Assembly (NCBI GenBank): GCA_027491235.1
Contig: JAIXWO010000010.1
Coordinates: 62,001 to 126,000, forward strand
Direction: 5' to 3'
Origin: Sphingomonadales bacterium
GTDB lineage: Bacteria > Pseudomonadota > Alphaproteobacteria > Sphingomonadales > Sphingomonadaceae
DNA: 64,000 bases
The notes beneath the pieces are model-generated. The model worked only from the letters and a program-made list of their open reading frames with translations. It had not been told where the DNA came from and ran no database searches. Positions 42,586-50,613 of this stretch are shown piece after piece. The stretch's first letter is position 1. Each line of letters opens with the position of its first letter. A program made the position numbers and the translations under genes.

Positions 42586-43533
42586 GTGACGACCTCCCCC
42601 GACCCCGCCCTGACCGAAAGCACGCCCACCGACATGGCCAAAACAAAGCGCAAGGATGACAAGGTCAATTGGGGCGAAGAGATTAAAGGCGCCGCACTTT
42701 TGCTGGCCGCCGTGCTCGGCTTTCACAGCTTCATCGCCAAGCCCTTCTACATTCCGTCGGAATCGATGGTGCCGACGCTGATGGTTGGGGACCGGCTGGT
42801 CGTGAACAAATTCGCTTATGGCTGGAGCCATGTGTCCCCGACGATCCCGTCCATCCCCGCCCTTTTCCGTTGGCTGGTGCTGCGCGAGCCGGTCGAATCG
42901 CTCGCAGTCAACCTCCCGGACTGGAAGGGCCGCATCTGGGGCAGTGAACCGGAGCGCGGTGATGTTGTCATCCTGACACCGCCGGGCATGAACCAAGACT
43001 ATATCAAGCGCGTTATCGGCCTGCCGGGCGATCGCATCGAAATGCGCGGCGGTGAACTCATCATCAACGGCAAACCGGTCACGCGCGCGCCGAAGGTGGA
43101 CCGGCTTGTGCCGGTGGATCTGAATGACCCCTGCTCCCCAGAAGATTATCCCGACCGCCGCGTGGCGAAGGATGACGGGACGCTCTGGTGCAAGCTGCCG
43201 ATCGTGCGCGAAACGCTGCCCAATGGCCGCAGCTATGACACCGTGGACGTCGACCCCAACTCACCGGGCGACAATTATGGCCCGATCACAGTGCCGGACG
43301 CGCATTACTTTTTGATGGGTGATAATCGCGATCACAGCGCCGACAGCCGCTTCCCGCAATGGCAGCGCGGCCTTGGTGGGCCAGTGCCATGGGAAAATAT
43401 CGGTGGCCGTGCGGAGATCATCACCTTCTCGCTCGATGGATCGTCCAGCTATCTCAACCCGCTGAGCTGGGTGCGCGCCATCCGGCCGGACCGGACATTC
43501 GTGAGCCTGTCTGCAAAGAAGGACGGGGAGTAA
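42586..43533 (+). CDS. lepB: signal peptidase I
   Basis: A 315-residue type I leader peptidase with one N-terminal membrane helix (about residues 33-50), catalytic Ser60 (P-S-E-S-M-V-P-T-L) and Lys141 (D-Y-I-K-R-V-I-G), and the C-terminal G-D-N-R-D-H-S-A-D-S-R box. I use the GTG at 42586, directly after acpS; ATG 42634 would start at residue 17 and still include the whole membrane helix. Last gene of the operon before a class B repeat. Confidence 0.93.
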   Translation: MTTSPDPALTESTPTDMAKTKRKDDKVNWGEEIKGAALLLAAVLGFHSFIAKPFYIPSESMVPTLMVGDRLVVNKFAYGWSHVSPTIPSIPALFRWLVLREPVESLAVNLPDWKGRIWGSEPERGDVVILTPPGMNQDYIKRVIGLPGDRIEMRGGELIINGKPVTRAPKVDRLVPVDLNDPCSPEDYPDRRVAKDDGTLWCKLPIVRETLPNGRSYDTVDVDPNSPGDNYGPITVPDAHYFLMGDNRDHSADSRFPQWQRGLGGPVPWENIGGRAEIITFSLDGSSSYLNPLSWVRAIRPDRTFVSLSAKKDGE

Positions 43534-43545
43534 ACGTCCCGAATT

Positions 43546-43637
43546 CCGTTCGTCCTGAGCTTGTCGAAGGACTGTCTTTCTCTGATCCCTGCGGCGCAAA
43601 GATAAGGTCAGCCCTTCGACAAGCTCAGGGCAAACGG
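43546..43637. repeat. class B inverted repeat pair, copy 4
   Basis: Left arm GTCCTGAGCTTGTCGAAGGAC and right arm CCCTTCGACAAGCTCAGGG between the convergent stops of lepB and the FKBP gene. The left arm has GTCC/GGAC in place of GGGC/GCCC, a paired change that keeps its own hairpin. Confidence 0.88.
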
Positions 43638-43644
43638 GGTAAGA

Positions 43645-44262
43645 TTACTCCGCCGACGGTGCCGGAACAGCCTGTGGCTGACCTTCGCCGGTCGGGGCAC
43701 CCGGTGCGCCCTGCCCGCCCTGTTGCTGCTGCATCATCTGCTGCATCATCTGGAGTTCGGCCGCACTCTTGAAATCAAGCAGGTCGACATCGAAAATCAG
43801 GATCGAGTTCGCCGGGATCGGGCCGGCCGCCTGCGGGCCATAACCGAGTGCGGGCGGAATGCAGATGCGGTAGCTGCCGCCACGCTGCATCTTCTTCAGC
43901 GCTTCCGAAAAGCCAGGAACAACCTTGGAGACTTCCAGCGGAGTCTGCTGGTTCGCGTCAAATTCCGTGCCGTCCTTCAGCGTGCCCTTATAATTGATGA
44001 GCGTGACATCGGCATCGGTCGGGCTGGCGCCTGTGCCGGCCTTGCGGACCTGAAAGTGCAGACCGGTGCTCGTCACTTCATGCGCCTTAACACCGCCGCC
44101 TGCAGGCAGCATTTCAGAGGCAGAGCAGCTCTGGCCGACAGCCTTGGCGGTGCCCGTCCAGGCAAGGCCACCTGCGACCGCCAGTACGACGGCAACGCCG
44201 CCCCACAGCTTCAGCATCGAGCCCTTGGCAATCGGAGCAATCGGAACTGTGGAATTCGACAT
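43645..44262 (-). CDS. FKBP-type peptidyl-prolyl cis-trans isomerase, membrane-anchored
   Basis: A 205-residue protein with an N-terminal membrane helix or uncleaved signal (about residues 16-33), an FKBP domain (residues about 65-160: V-T-L-I-N-Y-K-G-T-L, P-G-F-S-E-A-L, P-P-A-L-G-Y-G), and a Gln/Met-rich then Pro/Gly-rich tail. It would catalyse proline isomerisation in the periplasm. I chose ATG 44262 (M-S-N-S-T). The bidirectional terminator separates it from rpsU. Confidence 0.87.
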   Translation of the reverse strand: MSNSTVPIAPIAKGSMLKLWGGVAVVLAVAGGLAWTGTAKAVGQSCSASEMLPAGGGVKAHEVTSTGLHFQVRKAGTGASPTDADVTLINYKGTLKDGTEFDANQQTPLEVSKVVPGFSEALKKMQRGGSYRICIPPALGYGPQAAGPIPANSILIFDVDLLDFKSAAELQMMQQMMQQQQGGQGAPGAPTGEGQPQAVPAPSAE

Positions 44263-44333
44263 GGGATGACCTCTGTTTTGATCTACATGATGTTGGGCGC
44301 GCCTATGCCGCAACATTTGCCGCGCGCCAAGCG

Positions 44334-44377
44334 CAAACGAAAAGGGCGCCGGATGAACCGACGCCCCTTTTCGTTTG
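44334..44377. terminator. bidirectional intrinsic terminator
   Basis: Near-perfect palindrome with CAAACGAAAAGGGCG on one side and CGCCCCTTTTCGTTTG on the other, a short loop between, and A runs at one end and T runs at the other on both strands. It lies 16 bases past the rpsU stop and upstream of the FKBP gene, so it mainly ends rpsU transcription. Confidence 0.75.
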
Positions 44378-44393
44378 GCAAAAGCCGCGTGGC

Positions 44394-44600
44394 TTAACGG
44401 CCGCCGTCGCGTTCCAGACGCTTGCGCTCCATCTTGCGGGCACGACGGACAGCGGCTGCCTTTTCACGCGCGCGCTTTTCCGACGGCTTTTCATAGTGCC
44501 GACGCAGCTTCATTTCGCGATAAACGCCTTCGCGCTGCAGCTTCTTCTTGAGAGCCCGGAGCGCCTGGTCAACATTGTTGTCGCGAACGATAATCTGCAT
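44394..44600 (-). CDS. rpsU: 30S ribosomal protein S21
   Basis: A 68-residue basic protein. The sequence from [18 protein letters not shown] and the [12 protein letters not shown] segment fit S21 and its basic C-terminal tail. S21 assists start-codon recognition on the small subunit. Monocistronic, with its own terminator downstream. Confidence 0.96.
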   Translation of the reverse strand: MQIIVRDNNVDQALRALKKKLQREGVYREMKLRRHYEKPSEKRAREKAAAVRRARKMERKRLERDGGR

Positions 44601-44833
44601 AAAAAAGCCACACTCCGAAGTCGAATATGAGGGCGGTCATCCGCCCCGAAAGCCAAAATACAAGCGTCGTCGCAACTCGCGCCGCGCCGTTCCCAGCGGG
44701 CACTAGGCCCCGATTCCCTAAAAATCAAGGAGAAAGGCCAAGATTGCAAGTTCCGCCCTGCCCGTGTCATAGGTGCAACAGGGTCAGCAGACGAGATCGG
44801 GGGCAAGATGACAGCCGGATGTGAGGCGGGCGC

Positions 44834-45373
44834 GTGACAAAATTCACCGTCAACAACCAGCCGGTCGCCTATCAGATCGACCCCGATACGCCGCTCCTCT
44901 GGGCCTTGCGCGATGCCTCTAACTTGACCAGCCCCAAATATGGCTGCGGTACGGGAGACTGCGGCGCCTGCATGGTGGATATTGACGGGCGCGCCGTCAT
45001 GTCCTGCCAAATTGCCATCAAAGGCGTGGAAGGCAGCTTTGTCACAACTCTCGAGGGCCTGTCACGCGACCGGAGCCACCCCGTCCAACAGGCGTTGGTC
45101 GCGGAAGGCGCCATCATGTGCGGCTTTTGTACGCCCGGTATCGTCATGGCCGCCGCCGTGCTGCTGAAAGCGAATCCCAAACCAAGCGATGCGGACATTG
45201 ACGCCGCGATCACGAACCTCTGCCGCTGCGGCACCTACCCCCGCGTCCGCCGCGCCATCCACCGCGCAGGACGCGTCCTGCTGGGGCTGGAAAGAATCGC
45301 CGCTGCCCCACCACCCGGAATTTCAGCCGAAGATGCCGCGCGGAGCGTGCCTGCGCTGGAAGGTAAGGAGTAA
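44834..45373 (+). CDS. (2Fe-2S)-binding protein, small subunit of a molybdenum hydroxylase-type enzyme, orphan
   Basis: A 179-residue protein of the xanthine-dehydrogenase small-subunit / isoquinoline 1-oxidoreductase alpha type. The plant-ferredoxin cluster ligands are Cys38, Cys43, Cys46 and Cys58; the second cluster uses Cys96, Cys99, Cys130 and Cys132. The start is GTG 44834 with GAGG seven bases before it. The C-terminal tail of about 30 residues is longer than in most orphans and Ala/Pro-rich. No molybdopterin-binding large subunit is adjacent in this window; blh, on the opposite strand, is the next gene. Partner may lie elsewhere. Confidence 0.88.
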   Translation: MTKFTVNNQPVAYQIDPDTPLLWALRDASNLTSPKYGCGTGDCGACMVDIDGRAVMSCQIAIKGVEGSFVTTLEGLSRDRSHPVQQALVAEGAIMCGFCTPGIVMAAAVLLKANPKPSDADIDAAITNLCRCGTYPRVRRAIHRAGRVLLGLERIAAAPPPGISAEDAARSVPALEGKE

Positions 45374-45395
45374 GCGGAGCTGCACCAAGTGCCAG

Positions 45396-46319
45396 CTAGG
45401 TGCGCACCCAGCGATCAACGAACAGCGTCAGCAACAAGTGCGGCGCCGCCACGACAGACAGCAGACGAAACGCCTCTGCGGACACCGCCAGCGATTGCCC
45501 TGAGATGAGGCCAGGCGCCAGCAGGACGGCAAGGGCAAGGCAGGCAAAGCACATCAGGCCGCCGTATATCCAGAACCGCGGGCCAGACCAGCTCGGCAAC
45601 GTCGCGGCCACGCCCCGCATGTGAAGCGGGGAATGCAGAAAGACAAAATAGAGCAGAAAACCGACCTGAGGCGGCAAAACGGCCAGCGCCAAAAGCGCTG
45701 CAAATTGTGCCAGCGCCCATCCGGAATGGCCGGCGCGAACGGCCATCAACATCCCAACTGAAGTGACCAGCACGGCCACGGGCGTAAAAGCGACGATGAA
45801 GCGGCGGACCCAATCTGCCTCAGGCCCCGCCATCGCAACGAACAAGGCTGTGACAGAGGCGGGATGCGCAAAAGCAGGAATACACAATACCGAAGCGCCC
45901 GCCATGGCCCGCAGCAGCCCTGAGTCGAGCATGCGCCAGTCTTCTCCAAAATGGACCGCAGAAAGCGCCAAAAACAGGCAAAGCGTTGTCACAGGGGCAA
46001 GGGCCCATAAGGCCATCATCGCTAAGGCAACGCCAACATATGCGAGGAAGAAGGCGGCGGCCGAAGACCGATTTAGCTTTAGGACGGACTGCGCGATCGC
46101 AATGTCAAATGCACCGTGCGGCAGGCCGCCAATCAACATGAAAACCGCCGCGAGGGCAAGAAAGCCATTTCCCGTCAACGGCACATCAAGAGCCAACGCC
46201 AAAGTTAGACAAACAAAGGCAGGCCAAAAAAATTTCGGCACCGGAACATACGCTGGGTACGCTCCGGTGCCGTTGCTCGGCAGAGGCCTGGGATAGAGGT
46301 TCTGCCGAGCAGCTTTCAT
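45396..46319 (-). CDS. blh: beta-carotene 15,15'-dioxygenase, Brp/Blh family
   Basis: A 307-residue integral membrane protein that would cleave beta-carotene to two retinals. Conserved histidines of the Blh family are visible: His68 in G-L-P-H-G-A-F-D, His123 in V-H-F-G-E-D-W, His229 and His233 in H-S-P-L-H-M, and His294 in A-P-H-L-L-L. About eight membrane segments. ATG 46319 lies one base after the rhodopsin stop, so the genes form one transcript. Alternative upstream starts would lie inside the rhodopsin gene and add non-homologous sequence. Confidence 0.9.
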   Translation of the reverse strand: MKAARQNLYPRPLPSNGTGAYPAYVPVPKFFWPAFVCLTLALALDVPLTGNGFLALAAVFMLIGGLPHGAFDIAIAQSVLKLNRSSAAAFFLAYVGVALAMMALWALAPVTTLCLFLALSAVHFGEDWRMLDSGLLRAMAGASVLCIPAFAHPASVTALFVAMAGPEADWVRRFIVAFTPVAVLVTSVGMLMAVRAGHSGWALAQFAALLALAVLPPQVGFLLYFVFLHSPLHMRGVAATLPSWSGPRFWIYGGLMCFACLALAVLLAPGLISGQSLAVSAEAFRLLSVVAAPHLLLTLFVDRWVRT

Positions 46320-46320
46320 T

Positions 46321-47076
46321 TTACTTCGCTGTTGCGGCTTCCGCTTCGGACTTGCGCACGGCAATGACCCAAACCAGAACGCCAACAGCAGCCTTGGCGA
46401 TGAGATCAGCAATCGTGTAGCCGATCTGAATGGCCGTTGTGGCCGATGCGCCTGAAATGTCGGCATAGGGTGCCATGTACACGATGGGGTAGAAGCCCCA
46501 TGATGCGAAGGTCAGCAAGCGGGCCTTCTTGACGAGCTCACGCACGCTTTCCGGCTGGCGTTCGATCGACGCACCCAGACCGCTGAACAGTTCCCAGATG
46601 ATGTAGAGGAACGGAATGGCCGACAGCGTGCCCCACAGAGCGCGGGTCGGAATGTCGGTTGCGATTTCACCCGGATAGCCGAGCACGATCATCAGAGCAG
46701 CAGCAGCGCCGAGCTTTGTGGCCTTGCTGACCGTTTCTTCACGCGACAGGCGCATAACGAGCACGAGTTCGATGAGAAGCAGTGGCACCGTCAACAGCCA
46801 GTCGACATAGCGATAGGCGTCGTTGAAGGCGACGCCGGTTACCGTCAGAACGCCGTCTGTAACGGTGTAGGCAGCTTCCCAGCTCTCAAAAATCCGCCAA
46901 TAATGGTAGGCCGCGATCGCGCAGACGAGACCGGAAATGGTGACGGCGGTCTTATAATGGGCCGAAACCTGCGAACGACCAAGCCACAGGAACAGCGTCG
47001 CTGCAGCCATCGTCGCAAATGTAAATGAAAACGCATTGTAAACCAGTGAGTACTGGAATGTGCTTATTATCTCCAT
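46321..47076 (-). CDS. xanthorhodopsin-like light-driven proton pump
   Basis: A 251-residue seven-helix microbial rhodopsin. Numbering from ATG 47076: helix C Asp92, Thr96 and Glu103 in D-W-L-L-T-V-P-L-L-L-I-E give the proton-pump DTE pattern; Leu100 corresponds to the green-absorbing tuning position; His58 in Y-H-Y-W-R-I-F matches the proteorhodopsin His75 position; Asp224 and Lys228 in helix G carry the counterion and retinal Schiff base. Helix E has L-W-G, so the second Trp of bacteriorhodopsin is Gly149, the opening used by carotenoid antennae in xanthorhodopsin. I chose ATG 47076 because GGAGG lies five bases before it; the in-frame ATG 47088 lacks a site. Followed directly by blh. Confidence 0.93.
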   Translation of the reverse strand: MEIISTFQYSLVYNAFSFTFATMAAATLFLWLGRSQVSAHYKTAVTISGLVCAIAAYHYWRIFESWEAAYTVTDGVLTVTGVAFNDAYRYVDWLLTVPLLLIELVLVMRLSREETVSKATKLGAAAALMIVLGYPGEIATDIPTRALWGTLSAIPFLYIIWELFSGLGASIERQPESVRELVKKARLLTFASWGFYPIVYMAPYADISGASATTAIQIGYTIADLIAKAAVGVLVWVIAVRKSEAEAATAK

Positions 47077-47402
47077 GGCATCCTCCATATGGGTCGCCGA
47101 TCCATCGTGGCGACCTTCGTGTATAGAGAAGGCTCATGTGCGCGCCGCCTCCCCCAAAATCGCTGCACTGATATAAAAATCAAACACTTAGCAGCATGGT
47201 TAACATATATTCACAATCGCTCTTGTCTACCAATACGTCTCTTAGGCCACCCAGCAGACAGAGGCCTTGGGGCTCTTGGAAGAACGGAGATACGTCTGAA
47301 TCGTTCCTTGCAACCTCGTTAAGCCAGCGCTCATCTGCCGCTTGTCAGATTGTGTTTCTGGGAGGCGGGGTGCGACTCGCTCCGCTTTTTTGGAGGGCGA
47401 GT
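47077..47402. promoter_or_regulatory. divergent promoter region of rhodopsin and RcnB-like genes
   Basis: A 326-base gap containing an AT-rich stretch (about 47165-47235) that stands out against the GC-rich background and likely includes promoter elements for one or both genes. A short inverted repeat TGAT-N6-ATCA lies at about 47171-47184; its spacing does not fit an FNR box. I cannot name a regulator. Confidence 0.45.
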
Positions 47403-48392
47403 ATGCGTAAATTTCTTCTATCTTTTCTCCTGGTGACCGTGGCCGCCATTCCTGTTGCCGCACAGGCGCAGCAGGAGGATTTTTCGAGGCGGGCAAATGA
47501 ACGTGGTTTTGAACGCCGCGTCGATCAGCCAAGGGGCGACTGGCGGGCGCAGCGGGCGCAGCAGCCTACCCCCGCTCCGCAGGCGCAAGCGCCCCAGCAA
47601 GCGCCTGCTCAGCAGAGCGCCGCCGAGCGAGGTCAGGCGCAATATCGCGACCGGCAAAGCTTCCGACAGTCACGCAGTGCGGCCCGCACGCCGGACACGA
47701 TGAACACATCGCCCGAGCCGCGCCGCTGGGAAGGTCGCCGTGAGGGAGAACGGCGCTTTGAAGACCGCCGGGACGAACAGCCGCAGCGCCGCTATGGCTG
47801 GAACCGCGACAATGGTCAGGCTGTAACACCACCGCCGGTCGTCGTTCCGCAGCAGCCAGGTCAGAACTGGAGCAACGACCGCCGCGAACGCTGGGCCAAT
47901 CGCAATCGCAACGAGGATCGCAACCGTTGGACCAACAACCGCCGGGACGGTGATTGGGATCGGTATGACAATGACCGACGGGACCGCGATGGCCGCCGAT
48001 ACGCCTATCGCACGCCCAATGGCCGCGATGACCGCAATTGGCATAACCGCAGCTGGTACGACAATGACAGCCGCTATGACCGGTGGCACAATGATTGGCG
48101 GCGCGACCGGCGCTATGATTGGCGCAGCTTCCGGTCTCACAACCGCGATTTCTATCGCCTGCCGCGATACAGCCATCCCTATGGCTATAATTACGGTTAT
48201 CGCCGCTTCTCGATCGGGATCTTTCTCGACAATTTGTTCTTCAGCAAACGCTATTGGATCAACGACCCCTATGAATACCGCCTGCCGCCCGCTTATGGGC
48301 CGTATCGCTGGGTTCGATATTATGACGACGTTCTGCTCGTCGATCTGCGCAACGGCCGCGTGGTCGATGCCATTTACGGCTTCTTCTATTAA
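47403..48392 (+). CDS. RcnB-family periplasmic protein, low-complexity Arg/Asp/Asn-rich
   Basis: A 329-residue exported protein: signal peptide (about 1-22), then Gln/Pro/Ala-rich and Arg/Asp/Asn/Trp-rich segments with repeated D-R-R-D / R-Y-D / N-R-N-W words, and a C-terminal domain of about 90 residues that matches RcnB (Y-R-L-P-P-A-Y-G-P-Y-R-W-V-R-Y-Y-D-D-V-L-L-V-D). RcnB in E. coli affects nickel and cobalt homeostasis; whether this protein does so is not known. ATG 47403 follows GGAGGG at good spacing. The long charged region could be an intrinsically disordered or surface-binding part. Confidence 0.83.
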   Translation: MRKFLLSFLLVTVAAIPVAAQAQQEDFSRRANERGFERRVDQPRGDWRAQRAQQPTPAPQAQAPQQAPAQQSAAERGQAQYRDRQSFRQSRSAARTPDTMNTSPEPRRWEGRREGERRFEDRRDEQPQRRYGWNRDNGQAVTPPPVVVPQQPGQNWSNDRRERWANRNRNEDRNRWTNNRRDGDWDRYDNDRRDRDGRRYAYRTPNGRDDRNWHNRSWYDNDSRYDRWHNDWRRDRRYDWRSFRSHNRDFYRLPRYSHPYGYNYGYRRFSIGIFLDNLFFSKRYWINDPYEYRLPPAYGPYRWVRYYDDVLLVDLRNGRVVDAIYGFFY

Positions 48393-48414
48393 GCGGGAAA
48401 GGCGGGCGCTGGCC

Positions 48415-49284
48415 TCAGCGTCCGCCGACCGCGATCCGTTCCAGCCGGGTTAGCGCCTCACGTAACGGCACATCGTCCAGCGCCTGTGGGTCTGTCCGTT
48501 TCAAGGTTTCCAGTCCGCGCTGGAAGCGCTCCATCAGTTCGGCGATCGTCGGTTCCCGCGACTCCACGATGCGGGGACGCGGGGCTAAGCGCGGCGCGTC
48601 TTCTTCTATTGGGTCAACAGGTGGCGGAACCGGTGCAGGCGCCAAATGCAGCACCGTTTCAGGCCGGATGAAAATGTCCGGCATCTGCGGCAGATTGGAC
48701 GATGCAAGAGGCACATCCTCCAAAGCAACGTGAATGGCTTCCATAAACACGGCGTCCGGCGTCATCGGCACAGCGGGGGCGGCAGGCACTTCCTCGACAA
48801 TCATCAGCGCATCGAGCAGAAGTTCATCCTCCTCATTCTGGGTCGGCTCATTCTGGACTACTGGCTGCGTCTCTTCCGCCAGTTGCGCCAGCGGCTGGGC
48901 AAGGAAGCTGGGCAGATTGGGCTCATCCTCCAGCACAGGGGCTGCGAAGACCGACGGGCGGTTGAAAATGGGCGCTTCTTCCGCATCACGGCGCAGCGGC
49001 TGAACCGTCACCGCCTGTGGCTTGCGCGGCTTGGCATTGCGGAACGGGAGGGCAGCCACAAAGGCCAGGACAGCCGCGCCACCGCCGGCCAGAACAACGA
49101 GGAGAAAGCGCGCCTTGGTCCCCAAAGGCGGGGCGGCGGCGGGCAATACATCCGGCAGACCGACCGCAAGCACGGCGTGCTCCAGCAACCAGACGGGCGT
49201 CGCCAGAACGAGGAGGGCCGCCACTGCTGCAAACATCAGCGCCACGACAGGCGCAAATGGCAGACGCTGGAGTTGCTTCAACAC
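48415..49284 (-). CDS. hypothetical membrane protein with two N-terminal helices
   Basis: A 289-residue protein without a recognised domain. Membrane helices lie at about residues 14-33 and 60-80. The remainder is a Pro/Glu-rich cytosolic or periplasmic region containing short words such as E-E-D-A and P-A-P-V-P-P-P-V, ending in a helical segment with E-L-M-E-R-F-Q-R-G-L-E-T-L. It may act as a scaffold, but nothing in the sequence shows function. It lies 21 bases after the exosortase-associated glycosyltransferase on the same strand, so co-transcription is likely. Confidence 0.7.
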   Translation of the reverse strand: MLKQLQRLPFAPVVALMFAAVAALLVLATPVWLLEHAVLAVGLPDVLPAAAPPLGTKARFLLVVLAGGGAAVLAFVAALPFRNAKPRKPQAVTVQPLRRDAEEAPIFNRPSVFAAPVLEDEPNLPSFLAQPLAQLAEETQPVVQNEPTQNEEDELLLDALMIVEEVPAAPAVPMTPDAVFMEAIHVALEDVPLASSNLPQMPDIFIRPETVLHLAPAPVPPPVDPIEEDAPRLAPRPRIVESREPTIAELMERFQRGLETLKRTDPQALDDVPLREALTRLERIAVGGR

Positions 49285-49305
49285 TTGGATTCGCCCCTTT
49301 TATGG

Positions 49306-50511
49306 CTAGTTCCAAGCACCTTTAGCAATCTGGTGGTAAACAGTTTCGTAACGACGAATATTTGAAGCCCAGTTACGCTCTTTCTCGACGAAAGCCCGGG
49401 CTTGGTCGCGGCGGTCATCCCAAGTTTCCCGCCCGCTGAACAGATGGGAGAGCGACTCGGCAATCGCACTGGGGCTGTCTGCTGCGAATAAGGTGCCGGT
49501 CTGGCCATCCGTAATGAGTTCGCGATGTCCGCCAACGTCTGACGCGGCCACAAGCTTGCCTTGGGCCATTGCCTCTAATGGCTTGAGCGGGGTTACCAGA
49601 TCGGTCAGCCGCATTTTCTTGCGTGGATAGGCCAGAACATCGATGAGGCTGTAATAGCGCTCCACCTGATCATGGGGGACACGCCCGACAAACCTGATAC
49701 GGTCGGCAACCGTTGACGCGGCAGCCTGCGCCCGAAGCGCGGGCTCCATAGGCCCACCGCCGACGAGCAGCAGAGCGGCATTGGGCTGTGCCGCGACGAG
49801 ACGCGGCATGGCGGCAATCAGATCATCCAGCCCTTCATAATCGTAAAAGCTGCCGATGAAGCCCACCGTCTCTGCGCCGTCGAGGCCAAGATCCGTTGCC
49901 AGTGCCGTGTCGCGCGGCGGTGGATTGCCAAAAAGATGGAGGTCCACACCATTGGGCGATACCGTGATCTTGGCCGGATCAATCCCACGGGAAATCAGGT
50001 CCGCCTTCAGCCCTTCGCAGATGACCACCACAGCATCGGCGCGGCGCACGGCCCATGTCTCCAGCGCCTTGGTGACACGGTAGCGCAGCGATCCTTCCTT
50101 GCCTGTGCCGTTGCCGACCGCCGCATCCTCCCAAAAGGCCCGGATTTCATAGACAAAGGGTAACCCCCGCCTGCGCGCGACCCGCAAGCCGGCCAGTGCG
50201 TTCAGCACGGGCGAATGGGCGTGCAGGACATCGGGGCGATATTGTTCGACGAGCGCATCGATCCGTTCCGCAAAGGCCGCTACCTCGGACCACTCGCGAA
50301 GAACGGGCAAGGGCACTGCTGCCCCGGGGGTGCGATGAAAGACAAGGCCGTCAATCTCTTCAACCTTGGGGCCATCTGCTGTGTGCCGCAAACCCGTGAC
50401 ACCGCGCACGTCCCACCCCAATTCCTGCTGAGCCTTCAGGATGGCCCGGGTGCGGAACGTGTAGCCTGAATGCATCGGCAGGCTGTGATCGAGGATGTGA
50501 AGAATACGCAT
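49306..50511 (-). CDS. exosortase A-associated glycosyltransferase (TIGR04063-like)
   Basis: A 401-residue GT4-type glycosyltransferase. The N-terminus M-R-I-L-H-I-L-D-H-S-L-P-M-H-S-G is characteristic of the exosortase A-associated family (PEP-CTERM system), and the C-terminal P-L-K-P-L-E-A-M-A-Q-G-K-L-V-A-A-S-D-V-G-G sugar-nucleotide region is standard GT-B. It would add a sugar to an exopolysaccharide or glycoprotein glycan. It is divergent from the small membrane protein and ligase genes that belong to the same functional set. Confidence 0.85.
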   Translation of the reverse strand: MRILHILDHSLPMHSGYTFRTRAILKAQQELGWDVRGVTGLRHTADGPKVEEIDGLVFHRTPGAAVPLPVLREWSEVAAFAERIDALVEQYRPDVLHAHSPVLNALAGLRVARRRGLPFVYEIRAFWEDAAVGNGTGKEGSLRYRVTKALETWAVRRADAVVVICEGLKADLISRGIDPAKITVSPNGVDLHLFGNPPPRDTALATDLGLDGAETVGFIGSFYDYEGLDDLIAAMPRLVAAQPNAALLLVGGGPMEPALRAQAAASTVADRIRFVGRVPHDQVERYYSLIDVLAYPRKKMRLTDLVTPLKPLEAMAQGKLVAASDVGGHRELITDGQTGTLFAADSPSAIAESLSHLFSGRETWDDRRDQARAFVEKERNWASNIRRYETVYHQIAKGAWN

Positions 50512-50613
50512 GCGCGCTCGCGGCTCTGCTCTTTGTTGACCAAATTCGAGCCGACACCTGCCACAAAGGACTTAACGCGACGTCAACCGGATGCATCTAA
50601 AGCCGGGTGCGAT

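Noticed and set aside
9514-43637. CRISPR array made of the TTCGACAAGCTCAGGG and TGAAACAAGTTCAGGA repeats
   Set aside because: The repeats are dispersed, inverted and paired, not direct and evenly spaced, and no cas gene is present.
47165-47190. FNR/Anr box candidate (TTGAT..ATCA) upstream of the rhodopsin
   Set aside because: The spacer is six bases rather than four and the right half lacks the final A pair; the match is not better than chance in an AT-rich patch.
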